Part shown: positions 4,471-9,986 of the stretch, in pieces | How positions within the stretch are numbered: the first letter of the stretch is position 1 | How the letters are laid out: every line of letters begins with the position of its first letter | Virus record (IMG/VR): IMGVR_UViG_3300046736_000149 | Coordinates: 1 to 26,294 of that record | DNA: 26,294 bases | Strand: one strand, 5' to 3' | Origin: a virus | The notes under the pieces: model-generated | Databases searched by the model: none | Seen by the model: the letters and a program-made list of their open reading frames with translations, nothing else | What the model was told of the DNA's origin: nothing | Program-made: the position numbers and the translations under genes

Positions 4471-5592
4471 TTAGGCGGGGGAGAGCGTCTCGCAGTACGC
4501 CTTCACGAACTCTGCCGCGACTTGCGGCACGATTGCATTGCCCGCTCCCCGCAGCAGGCCCACTCTGCCGGATACCCCATGAGCCAGAGGGAAAATCTCG
4601 GGTTGAGCGCGCCGTGCTTTTCCGTCCCGGCAGGGGATGAGGTTGAAGGAGGACCAGAAGCCAGCTGCGCCTGCACCTGAAGGCTGGTTATCGCAGTCCG
4701 GTTCGCATTGCTGCCATCGCGTTCCCCCATCCGCTTCTTCATCGCCAAGTGAGCCTCGACACTCTTGTTGTCGTCGTTCGCCACTGGCGTAGCCCACCCC
4801 GCCAGCGTCGCTGTCCGCCCCAGCAGCGCGTTCACCGGCACGTTCGTGCAACTCTGCTCGTCCCCGTCCTTGTGGTCGCGGGTCGTCGGCGTCGGCCACC
4901 CCACCAGTCCGCCCATCAGCAGTTCGTCCTTCCTCTTCCCGCTGCGGCTCGTCTGCCCGCCCTCCATCGCGTTGGGCGTCGGCCACCCAGCCAGCACCGC
5001 TTGGTCCTCCAGGTTCACCTGATGCCCCGCCTCGATCCGCGTCAGCACCTTCTCCGGGTCGCTGTAGCACCCGCCCCGCTGGTTGTGATCCGGACTGCGC
5101 CACCCAGTACAGCCGCTGCCGGATGTGCGGCGCCCCGACGCTGTGTGCGCCCAGTATAACCGCCCCGCACGCGTAACCTTCCGCCTCCAAATCTGCCGAT
5201 ACTCCATCGAGCCAGTCGAATCCAATCGCCTGCGCAACCTGCTCGCCAAAGACTCGCTGAGGACGCTGCTCGGCGATAAGCCGACGAAGCTCCGGCCAGA
5301 GGTGTCGCACGTCACCCGCGCTCCCTTGCTTGCCGGCGGCACTGAAGGGCTGGCATGGGCAACTGCCTGTCCAAACAGGTCGAGTGTCTGGCCACCCGGC
5401 GAGGCGCAAGGCGTATGACCACCCTCCGATCCCGGCGAAGAAATGGCACTGGGTAAACCCTCGAAGATCGGCTGCTCCCACGTCAACGATGCTTCTCTCA
5501 TCAACCTCTCCCGCGGCGATGAGTCCTCCTTTGATGAGTTCTCGCAGCCAGGCGGCAGCTTGTGGGTCGTTCTCATTGTAGTAGGTGCTCAT
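4471..5592 (-). CDS. dcm: DNA cytosine-C5 methyltransferase
   Basis: The 373-residue protein transfers a methyl group from S-adenosylmethionine to cytosine in DNA. Visible motifs in order: motif I FFAGIGGWS (residues 51-59, cofactor binding), motif IV GSCPCQPFSAAGK (catalytic Cys80), motif VI in the GEQV form (Glu117), motif VIII-like IRQRLYWVA (157-165), and the C-terminal motif GNAIVPQVAAEF. The N-terminus YYNENDPQAAAWLRELI and the segment FGEQVAQAIGFDWLDGVSAD are typical of a phage subfamily. Residues about 170-300, where target recognition lies, are low-complexity and rich in Ala, Asp, Gly and Arg. No cognate restriction enzyme is nearby, so it is an orphan enzyme, probably protecting phage DNA from host restriction. 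The middle and end overlap a second long frame (separate entry). It is divergent from the PEP-CTERM gene. Confidence 0.93.
   Translation of the reverse strand: MSTYYNENDPQAAAWLRELIKGGLIAAGEVDERSIVDVGAADLRGFTQCHFFAGIGGWSYALRLAGWPDTRPVWTGSCPCQPFSAAGKQGSAGDVRHLWPELRRLIAEQRPQRVFGEQVAQAIGFDWLDGVSADLEAEGYACGAVILGAHSVGAPHIRQRLYWVAQSGSQPAGRVLQRPGEGADADRGGASGEPGGPSGAGWVADAQRDGGRADEPQREEEGRTADGRTGGVADADDPRPQGRGRAELHERAGERAAGADSDAGGVGYASGERRQQECRGSLGDEEADGGTRWQQCEPDCDNQPSGAGAAGFWSSFNLIPCRDGKARRAQPEIFPLAHGVSGRVGLLRGAGNAIVPQVAAEFVKAYCETLSPA
4503..5576 (-). CDS. Overlapping ORF nested in the methyltransferase gene (W-P-T-P repeat type)
   Basis: On the same strand as dcm, shifted by one base, 357 codons stay open from an ATG at 5576. 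The product contains DLFGQ near residue 66, repeated W-P/A-T-P units (AGWPTPNAMEGG, VGWPTPTTRDHKDG, AGWATPVANDDNKS) and an end with LNPRFSLWLMGYPAEWA and SCRKSRQ. From memory, proteins with WPTP repeats and LNPxFxxWLMGYPxxW ends occur in many phage annotations. The frame relation is systematic: VADA in dcm is read as WPTP here, and GNAIVPQ of motif X is read as MQSCRKS. So it may be a truly overprinted gene, or an open shadow frame of a GC-rich gene. The sequence alone does not decide. Confidence 0.35.
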   Translation of the reverse strand: MRTTHKLPPGCENSSKEDSSPRERLMREASLTWEQPIFEGLPSAISSPGSEGGHTPCASPGGQTLDLFGQAVAHASPSVPPASKGARVTCDTSGRSFVGLSPSSVLSESLASRLRRRLDSTGSMEYRQIWRRKVTRAGRLYWAHTASGRRTSGSGCTGWRSPDHNQRGGCYSDPEKVLTRIEAGHQVNLEDQAVLAGWPTPNAMEGGQTSRSGKRKDELLMGGLVGWPTPTTRDHKDGDEQSCTNVPVNALLGRTATLAGWATPVANDDNKSVEAHLAMKKRMGERDGSNANRTAITSLQVQAQLASGPPSTSSPAGTEKHGALNPRFSLWLMGYPAEWACCGERAMQSCRKSRQSS

Positions 5593-5681
5593 GGAATGTA
5601 ACGAAACTCGACGCTTTGTCGGAAAATCTTACATAACTTGTTCTGGACAAGCAGGCTCTGCCCAGGTTACAGAGTTATCTC
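5593..5681. promoter_or_regulatory. Divergent promoter region between dcm and the PEP-CTERM gene
   Basis: The two genes leave this 89-base gap in opposite directions, so promoters for both must lie here or in the adjoining coding ends. It is AT-richer than its surroundings. TTGT-containing hexamers occur on both strands (for example in CTTGTTCTGGACAAG, itself a partial dyad), but I could not find well-spaced -35/-10 pairs and give none. Confidence 0.45.
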
Positions 5682-6290
5682 ATGAAATTCAACCTTCTTC
5701 TCCTATCCGCCTTTGCACTCGCCTCCGCGAGCGTTAGCGAGCGGGCCTCGGCCGTCACCATCACCAACCCGCTCACCCTCCAGACCCAGTTCGTCGCGGG
5801 GACTTTGACTGGCCAACCCGGTAACTCAAACATCGCAACTGAAACTCTGATCGCCCAGCATATCCTCAACCTTGCCCTGGGGCAGGTTGATGGCGCCTAC
5901 GCGGCGAACACAGTCTTCAACTACTCCGGGACCATCACCGCCAACGGCGGCCAGCACCCGGACACCATCCTCAACGACGGCATCGTCAGCATCCCGGCGG
6001 GGTGGGGCGGCGCTCTGGCAAAGTATGACGGCGACAATGGCGGATACGTCTTATTTCTCTTTGGCGGTCAAGCCTCTACGATTCCCGAGTATCCTTGGAA
6101 CTTCTGGACCACCAACCAAAGTCAGTATCGCATCAGCCACTACACTTTGTTCAACGGTCAGGGCGACGTGACCCCCAACCCAACCAGCGTGCCCGAGGGC
6201 GGCGTCGGTGTCGCGCTGCTGGGGCTTGCCCTTGCCGGCCTGGCGGGCGCACGCAGGCTAATTCACGGACGCGCCGCTCTGCGAGCGTAG
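5682..6290 (+). CDS. Secreted PEP-CTERM/VPDSG-CTERM sorting-domain protein
   Basis: The 202-residue protein has a signal peptide (MKFNLLLLSAFALASASV..., cleavage probably after the ASA near residue 24) and a C-terminal sorting signal: SVPEGG, a hydrophobic helix (VGVALLGLALAGLAG) and basic ARR. This tripartite tail is recognised by exosortase systems that process and place proteins in the envelope or matrix; the VPEGG form is typical of Verrucomicrobiota. The middle domain (IPAGWGGALAKYDGDNGGYV, LFGGQASTIPEYPWNFW, QYRISHYTLFN) fits, from memory, other PEP-CTERM proteins. Such proteins are host functions, unusual in a phage. Repeat copies lie in the signal-peptide codons and across the stop codon, and a terminator follows, so it looks like a cargo gene (moron). 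Confidence 0.85.
   Translation: MKFNLLLLSAFALASASVSERASAVTITNPLTLQTQFVAGTLTGQPGNSNIATETLIAQHILNLALGQVDGAYAANTVFNYSGTITANGGQHPDTILNDGIVSIPAGWGGALAKYDGDNGGYVLFLFGGQASTIPEYPWNFWTTNQSQYRISHYTLFNGQGDVTPNPTSVPEGGVGVALLGLALAGLAGARRLIHGRAALRA
5727..5743 (+). repeat. Dispersed GCGAGC-type repeat, copy 3
   Basis: GCGAGCGTTAGCGAGCG lies inside the PEP-CTERM gene, where it encodes the SVSERA part at the end of the signal peptide. The core is identical to copy 1. It may have been inserted in frame, because the hydrophobic core of the signal peptide is complete before it. Confidence 0.6.
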
Positions 6291-6295
6291 CGAGC
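6282..6295 (+). repeat. Dispersed GCGAGC-type repeat, copy 4
   Basis: CGAGCGTAGCGAGC spans the TAG stop codon of the PEP-CTERM gene; the last residues LRA are encoded by its beginning. Together with copy 3 it brackets most of this gene. Confidence 0.6.
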
Positions 6296-6307
6296 AGCTT
6301 GCTGGTC

Positions 6308-6508
6308 TCATTGGCCGGAGGGGGGACGCTCTCTCCGGCCTTTTTGCGTCTGGGCTAAGGCAGTCAGTGCGAGTCCTGCTTCTGTAGTGATCGGGTGGGC
6401 CCCGCTCTCCCGGTGCGCCAGAGTCGAGCGCGCTATCCCCAGCCGGCTCGCCACCTCCTTCTGCCTCCCAAGCTGTAGTCGCAATGCCTTGTAGGTCGCT
6501 GCGTCCAT
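6308..6508 (-). CDS. Small helix-turn-helix DNA-binding protein
   Basis: The 66-residue basic protein is almost only a helix-turn-helix: YKALRLQLGRQKEVASRLG, then IARSTLAHRESGAHPI, then TTEAGLALTALA. This matches the XRE-like pattern found in many very small phage proteins (helix 2 QKEVASRLG, recognition helix ARSTLAHRE). The start is supported by a good Shine-Dalgarno sequence on the minus strand (GGGAG at 6518-6514, five bases from ATG), a rarity in this genome. It reads away from the terminase gene and toward the PEP-CTERM gene, and its last codons overlap the terminator of the latter. It may control the promoter of the rightward late block next to it; this is inferred from position. Confidence 0.8.
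   Translation of the reverse strand: MDAATYKALRLQLGRQKEVASRLGIARSTLAHRESGAHPITTEAGLALTALAQTQKGRRERPPSGQ
6313..6345 (+). terminator. Intrinsic terminator after the PEP-CTERM gene
   Basis: GGCCGGAG (6313-6320) pairs with CTCCGGCC (6333-6340) in an 8-bp GC-rich stem that can extend by G-U/G-C pairs, followed directly by five T. This is a classical Rho-independent terminator, separating the PEP-CTERM gene from the late operon. Confidence 0.9.
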
Positions 6509-6542
6509 TTACACTCCCTGTAGACAATACGGCAAAATCTCC

Positions 6543-6569
6543 TTGACGTTTCCTGATTTTCCCTATTCA
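6543..6569 (+). promoter_or_regulatory. Possible weak promoter for the late operon
   Basis: TTGACG (6543-6548) resembles a -35 box. The nearest -10-like hexamer, TATTCA (6564-6569), is only 15 bases away, shorter than the usual 16-18. It lies in an AT-rich gap downstream of the terminator and upstream of the terminase gene, where a promoter is needed. A small inverted repeat, TCACT-GGT-AGTGA, follows at 6592-6604. Confidence 0.3.
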
Positions 6570-6757
6570 CTCGCGAGCAGTGCCGACTCGCTCACTGGTA
6601 GTGATAAAATTGCGTCCCGCGCTGGTGCCGGTTCCGCTTCTCGGTTTGCGCCCAGGTGACAAGCCAGCCGGCCCCTCTCCGAGGGGCTTTAGACGGGAGG
6701 ATGCCAAGAAGTTTCCGGCTACTGAGCCTGAGTGCCAACCGGCCAAGGATTGACTTT

Positions 6758-7357
6758 ATGGACACCAACGGCGGATCCCTTGAAGAACTGTTCCAGGCTT
6801 CCGCTCGTGGCGAGCCGACAGACGCGCCCACGGTCGAGCGCGAAGCGCGATACGAGGGAGAGGCACAAATGCTCCCGGTTCGAGACTTCCATGGGGTGAA
6901 GCCACCGAACCGCAAGATTGCCAAGGAGCGTTCGCAGCACCGTCTGGCTGCCTACATGTTCGCGATGGGAGTCTCTCAGACTGAGATCGCAAGGCGCCTC
7001 GACGTCGAGATCGCGACGGTTTCTCAGTGGTGGCGCCAGCCCTTCATGCAGGAGTTCGTCAAGGAAGAGATGGCCAATACCGGGCGTGACACTCTCAGCA
7101 AGGTCATTGCGGGCGCTGCTGTCGATTCCGTCTTCACTCTTATCACGCTCCGTGATGAAAAGACAACGCCCGCGTCTGTGAAGCGTGCCTGCTGCTCAGA
7201 GTTGCTGGACCGCGCCATGGGCAAGGCTCCTCAGACCGTCCACAACGTCGGCTACCAGGGCGGTGACGTGGCGGATATCGCCCGCGTAGATGAAGATTTG
7301 CGCAACATGCTTGACGATAAGGCACTTATGCAAAGCCTCCAGCCTTCAATGTCATGA
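6758..7357 (+). CDS. terS: Terminase small subunit
   Basis: The small terminase subunit binds phage DNA at the packaging site and hands it to the large subunit. I start at ATG 6758 (MDTNGGSLEELF), preceded by AAGGA at a fitting distance, rather than at 6656, whose extra N-terminal part is basic and non-conserved in look; this gives 199 residues. A helix-turn-helix lies near residues 67-97: AAYMFAMGVSQTEIARRLDV then EIATVSQWWRQPFMQEFV, typical of small terminases (a short helix pair, then W-x-x-x-P-F/x-F). A helical oligomerisation region follows (TLITLRDEKTTPASVKRACC). The large subunit is about 9 kb downstream instead of adjacent, an unusual separation. The next gene overlaps by ATGA. Confidence 0.8.
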   Translation: MDTNGGSLEELFQASARGEPTDAPTVEREARYEGEAQMLPVRDFHGVKPPNRKIAKERSQHRLAAYMFAMGVSQTEIARRLDVEIATVSQWWRQPFMQEFVKEEMANTGRDTLSKVIAGAAVDSVFTLITLRDEKTTPASVKRACCSELLDRAMGKAPQTVHNVGYQGGDVADIARVDEDLRNMLDDKALMQSLQPSMS

Positions 7358-7554
7358 GTGAAGACCGCCTTGGCAAGGTCGCCCATGCTGCCTGGTGCTC
7401 CGCCAGTGGCCAGGACCAGCCGCTCTGGGAAAACCTCTCAGACGACATCCAGCGCGCTTGGAACGCCGTCGGTCAGGGAGTCTTGCTCGCCGTAGGCGAA
7501 AAGAGCGGACTTTTGCAAGAGGACGAAGACGAGACTCCTGCCCCTGCTGCTTAA
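7354..7554 (+). CDS. Small acidic phage protein
   Basis: A 66-residue protein translated by ATGA overlap with the small terminase gene. The centre PLWENLSDDIQRAWNAVGQG is a single amphipathic helix of a kind common in tiny phage proteins (W-x-x-L...I-Q-x-A-W), followed by an acidic tail (EDEDETPAPAA). No biochemical function is known to me. Context suggests a late or packaging-associated role. Confidence 0.65.
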   Translation: MSEDRLGKVAHAAWCSASGQDQPLWENLSDDIQRAWNAVGQGVLLAVGEKSGLLQEDEDETPAPAA

Positions 7555-7566
7555 CCCCTGACGTCT

Positions 7567-7854
7567 ATGGCCGGTCCCATCCCCAGCTTTCCCGATCCGT
7601 CCGTCCCAGCCTTTGGGATGAATGGCCTCATTTATCTCAATAATACTCAGCCACATACGGGTCATTTCTTCTGCTTCATCCCCGTCGAGGACACCGTCTT
7701 CGCTGAGTTCGAACTCGCCGGTGGCACTATCGGCGGCAACGCCTTCGTCGGCGACGTCATGCCAGCGGGAATCCCCATCTACGCCCAGTTCACCAGCATC
7801 ACCCTCGCCTCGGGGCGTGGCTGGGCCTACAAGGCTGTCAAGGAGGCATCATGA
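7567..7854 (+). CDS. Small beta-rich virion-type protein
   Basis: The 95-residue protein is beta-rich with little charge. The pattern HTGHFFCFIPVEDTVFAEFE...GDVMPAGIPIYAQFTSITLASG, then WAYKA, matches from memory small phage proteins with T-A-H-T-G...V-F...P-A-G-T-x-I-Y-G-x-F-T-x-I-x-L-x-S-G...A-Y found next to head genes. Such proteins are thought to decorate heads or to form tips or fibres. It is followed by an ATGA-overlapping small gene. The likely role is structural; the exact place in the virion is unknown. Confidence 0.65.
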   Translation: MAGPIPSFPDPSVPAFGMNGLIYLNNTQPHTGHFFCFIPVEDTVFAEFELAGGTIGGNAFVGDVMPAGIPIYAQFTSITLASGRGWAYKAVKEAS

Positions 7855-8003
7855 CCCTTGGCCTCGCTATGGGCCTCCAGAGGCTCTCTAGGCTCGTCAA
7901 GCCACCCTCGGCGCCCGCAGGGCGCTTAGTTGCACAGACGCCCCCTGAGCGCGGCGTAGACGTCAAACTGCCCCCTTCTGCCAACGTCCGTCAGTCAACC
8001 TAA
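7851..8003 (+). CDS. Short basic proline-rich protein (50 residues)
   Basis: ATG overlaps the stop of the previous gene (ATGA), and 50 codons follow to TAA: MTLGLAMGLQRLSRLVKPPS, then a Pro/Ala-rich part. The N-terminus forms an amphipathic basic helix. The ATGA junction, the same as at several other gene borders here, supports translation, and without it 7855-8017 would be empty. No family is recognised. Confidence 0.5.
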   Translation: MTLGLAMGLQRLSRLVKPPSAPAGRLVAQTPPERGVDVKLPPSANVRQST

Positions 8004-8017
8004 ACCCAACTATTGCC

Positions 8018-8485
8018 ATGGCTGCTCATACCGCCCACGAAAATCACGATCACGACTCCAAGCACGGAGCCACTGCCACCCTCGACCCGGTTTCCGCCAC
8101 TGAACGCGAACGCCGCGTCTCCCGCTCCCCTCACGACTCCCTCGAAGCCCTCGAAAAGCACGAGAAAGAAGTGAAAGCCGACGAAGAGGCTCGCACCAAA
8201 GCTTTCGAGGACTCGCCCCGCGGCAAGCTCATCAAGTCCCGCACTGAAAAGGCGAAGAAGGATGCTGAAGGTAAAGAGGTGAAGGACATCTCGGAAGACG
8301 ACGCTCGGAAAAGAGCGTTCTCCTCTCCGCCGCTTACCAAGGAGGGTGAACCAGACCTCCCGCAAGGAGCCGTCCTCCCGCCAGCTTCCAAAGAGCCGTA
8401 CTGGATGAACGCTCCTGCCTGGGCCCAACCTTTGTCCGAGCCCCCGCCGGAAGACATCGGAACCCCGGTCGCGGCTGCCAAATGA
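8018..8485 (+). CDS. Highly charged, disordered-looking protein
   Basis: The 155-residue protein starts with a His-rich segment (HTAHENHDHDSKHG, residues 4-17), continues with a long charged helix rich in Glu/Lys/Asp/Ala (SLEALEKHEKEVKADEEART; KSRTEKAKKDAEGKEVK), and ends in a Pro-rich tail with EPYWMNAPAWAQP. Low hydrophobicity and skewed composition suggest a mostly disordered protein. The leader AACCTAAACCCAACTATTGCC has no Shine-Dalgarno motif. It could be an internal or scaffold-associated protein; I do not recognise a family. The long antisense frames over it are composition artefacts. Confidence 0.65.
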   Translation: MAAHTAHENHDHDSKHGATATLDPVSATERERRVSRSPHDSLEALEKHEKEVKADEEARTKAFEDSPRGKLIKSRTEKAKKDAEGKEVKDISEDDARKRAFSSPPLTKEGEPDLPQGAVLPPASKEPYWMNAPAWAQPLSEPPPEDIGTPVAAAK

Positions 8486-8532
8486 ACACAAGCTTCTTCA
8501 CCCTTAGCCGGAGGGCAGCCCGCCTTAATACG

Positions 8533-8547
8533 CGAGCGCAGCGAGCG
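8533..8547 (+). repeat. Dispersed GCGAGC-type repeat, copy 5
   Basis: CGAGCGCAGCGAGCG runs into the GTG start codon of the holin-like gene (8547). It is the fifth same-orientation copy and, like copy 4, lies on a gene boundary. Confidence 0.55.
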
Positions 8548-8735
8548 TGAACATCATCGTCCTGGTCATCGTCCTCGCTGTTGTAGGGTTCCTCCTCTAC
8601 TTGCTCCTCACTTACGTCCCGATGCCCAGACCTTTCCCTCAGCTCATCGTGGGAATTGTCGTCTTCGCCATCATCCTCTGGCTCTTAAGCGCTTTCGGTC
8701 TTCTGGGGGGCGGACCAACCTTCAGACTCCGATGA
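8547..8735 (+). CDS. Two-TM membrane protein, candidate holin (Thivi_2564-like)
   Basis: The 62-residue product starts with GTG and has two transmembrane helices, IIVLVIVLAVVGFLLYLLLT (residues 3-22) and about 33-53 (LIVGIVVFAIILWLLSAFGL), joined by a YVPMPRPFP loop. The pattern helix-Y-x-P-M-loop-helix-W-L-L resembles, from memory, the Thivi_2564 family of small membrane proteins found in phages and bacteria. Its place at the head of the lipoprotein and endolysin genes points to a holin, which makes the membrane hole that frees the endolysin. The next gene overlaps by ATGA. The start codon lies at the edge of a repeat copy, so the upstream signal may have been reshaped by it. Confidence 0.7.
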   Translation: MNIIVLVIVLAVVGFLLYLLLTYVPMPRPFPQLIVGIVVFAIILWLLSAFGLLGGGPTFRLR

Positions 8736-8914
8736 CCTTTTCGTGGCCCAGAGGGTTCCGAGTGGAACACGGCGCCAGCCGATCTAGTTCGGGGAAATGT
8801 CTACTCGTCGGGTGCCTCCTCTGGGTCGCCCTCCTCTCCGGTTGCTCCACCGCCTCGGACAATGACGTCATCGATCAGGCTATCGCCGCCAGAATCTACA
8901 ACCTCCAGCGGTGA
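8732..8914 (+). CDS. Small lipoprotein, possible outer spanin
   Basis: The 60-residue product has a basic N-terminus, a hydrophobic segment and a lipobox (LLSGC, Cys38), then a short polar part STASDNDVIDQAIAARIYNLQR. After signal peptidase II cleavage only about 23 residues would remain, an extreme but not impossible size for an outer spanin. The start at 8732 overlaps the holin-like gene by ATGA. An in-frame GTG at 8762 would give a more ordinary signal-peptide length. Position in the lysis cassette suggests disruption of the outer membrane in a Gram-negative host. The link to spanins is inference. Confidence 0.6.
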   Translation: MTFSWPRGFRVEHGASRSSSGKCLLVGCLLWVALLSGCSTASDNDVIDQAIAARIYNLQR

Positions 8915-9303
8915 AACCATGGCCTCTAGCTCTGCTCATGCTCCCGTCTTGCCAGACGGCTCGTCAGGTTACCATGCCCAACGGCGCTACCTACGCTGAC
9001 AATGGGCACTTTGCAGGGGACACCACCGTCATGATGCTCCCAGACGGCACTGTCATCCTCCGCAACAAGATGAACGCACCGTGGCGTGACTTCCTCCAAG
9101 CCGCCGCTGCCATGTACGGGTTCCATGAGGCAGCTGACGTTGCCACAGCTCAGATCGCCAAGAGCCAAGCCACAAGGCTCGCCGCTCAACGCACGGCTGC
9201 TGCCAAGGCCGCGGGGGCCACTGAAATCGAAAAGCTCCGTCTCGCTCAAGAGTTCGAGATGTTCAAACTCCTCCATCCGGCAACTCTGCCAGTTACCCCG
9301 TGA
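8911..9303 (+). CDS. Second lipoprotein with helical C-terminus
   Basis: The 130-residue product starts at GTG (GTGA overlap with the previous stop). It has a short signal with a lipobox-like LMLPSC (Cys14), a Gly/Thr-rich beta part (MPNGATYADNGHFAGDTTVM), and a long Ala-rich helix (ATAQIAKSQATRLAAQRTAA...EIEKLRLAQEFEMFKLL). A lipid-anchored protein with a long helix could span the periplasm or stack with the neighbouring one-TM coiled-coil protein, as spanin pairs do. It belongs to the lysis cassette by position. The sequence does not prove lipidation because the signal is short. Confidence 0.6.
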   Translation: MKPWPLALLMLPSCQTARQVTMPNGATYADNGHFAGDTTVMMLPDGTVILRNKMNAPWRDFLQAAAAMYGFHEAADVATAQIAKSQATRLAAQRTAAAKAAGATEIEKLRLAQEFEMFKLLHPATLPVTP

Positions 9304-9491
9304 ACAATGGCAACAGAACCCAATTCCTCACCACCATCATCTCCGCTGTCTTTGCTGCGGGCATCCTCTACGCGCGCATTGGCTCGTCTGCGGCTGCGAT
9401 GCGGGCGTCTATGGAGACGATTCGCCAGGAACAGATTGAACTGAGAAAATTAGTCGAATCATTTGTCCATGAGCACCCTCGAAATCCGTGA
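9300..9491 (+). CDS. Single-TM coiled-coil protein, candidate inner spanin or holin
   Basis: The 63-residue product starts at GTG (GTGA overlap). A transmembrane segment lies at about residues 9-25 (FLTTIISAVFAAGILYA), followed by a charged helix (SMETIRQEQIELRKLVESFV). This is the layout of inner-membrane spanins and of some class III holins. It ends inside the endolysin gene, 23 bases past the endolysin start, so the two are tightly coupled. The exact lysis role is inferred only from topology and place. Confidence 0.65.
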   Translation: MNNGNRTQFLTTIISAVFAAGILYARIGSSAAAMRASMETIRQEQIELRKLVESFVHEHPRNP

Positions 9492-9981
9492 ACGCTTGGT
9501 CTCAATCGCTCTCCGCGACCGGGGCAAGACCGAGGAGACCCACAACCAGGCTGATTGGATTGCCAAGTTCTGGCCGACCACCACTTACCCGGACGGCATG
9601 GAAAACCAAGAGCCCTACTGTGCGGCTGGTTGCTGCTACTGGGTCTGCGAGTGGGTTAAGATGCCGGAAGTCCAGCAAGCGTTTGGCATGTCCGCCAGTG
9701 AAATGGAAAGTTGGAGACCAAAGTCACCAGCGGTCTTTGATTGGAACGACTGGGCTGAGGCTAAAGGACTCCAAATGCTCGGACGTGATGAGGTCCTCCA
9801 CACGGGCGACATCTTCATCTTCGATTGCAGCCACATCGGCATCGTTTGGACCGACCGAGGGCAGAATGTCCTCACCATGGAAGCGAACACCGGACCCATG
9901 GGTGAGCGCGACGGTGACGGGGCGTATGTCAAGATCCGGTCCCGCAGCGAGGCCCGCAATTTCATCCGGCTACTGGAATGA
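9469..9981 (+). CDS. Endolysin, Cys/His (CHAP or NlpC/P60-like) peptidase or amidase
   Basis: I start at the ATG at 9469 rather than the TTG six bases earlier; the product has 170 residues. The catalytic Cys is expected in EPYCAAGCCYW (Cys51), and the His in FDCSHIGIVW (His122), with Glu138 or a nearby polar residue as third member. The spacing and the phrase HTGDIFIF (111-118) before the His match CHAP/NlpC-like cell-wall hydrolases (P-Y-C-A...G-D-I...H-I-G-I-V). It cuts peptidoglycan peptides or amide bonds at the end of infection. There is no signal peptide, so it relies on a holin. The holin, lipoprotein and coiled-coil genes just upstream complete the lysis cassette. Confidence 0.8.
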   Translation: MSTLEIRERLVSIALRDRGKTEETHNQADWIAKFWPTTTYPDGMENQEPYCAAGCCYWVCEWVKMPEVQQAFGMSASEMESWRPKSPAVFDWNDWAEAKGLQMLGRDEVLHTGDIFIFDCSHIGIVWTDRGQNVLTMEANTGPMGERDGDGAYVKIRSRSEARNFIRLLE

Positions 9982-9986
9982 AAGGC

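Noticed and set aside
4108-4680. A 190-codon rightward frame over the gene-free stretch and the end of dcm
   Set aside because: The product is rich in Arg, Cys and Leu without pattern, half of it lies antisense to dcm, and the region contains palindromes and a hairpin that suggest control sequence.
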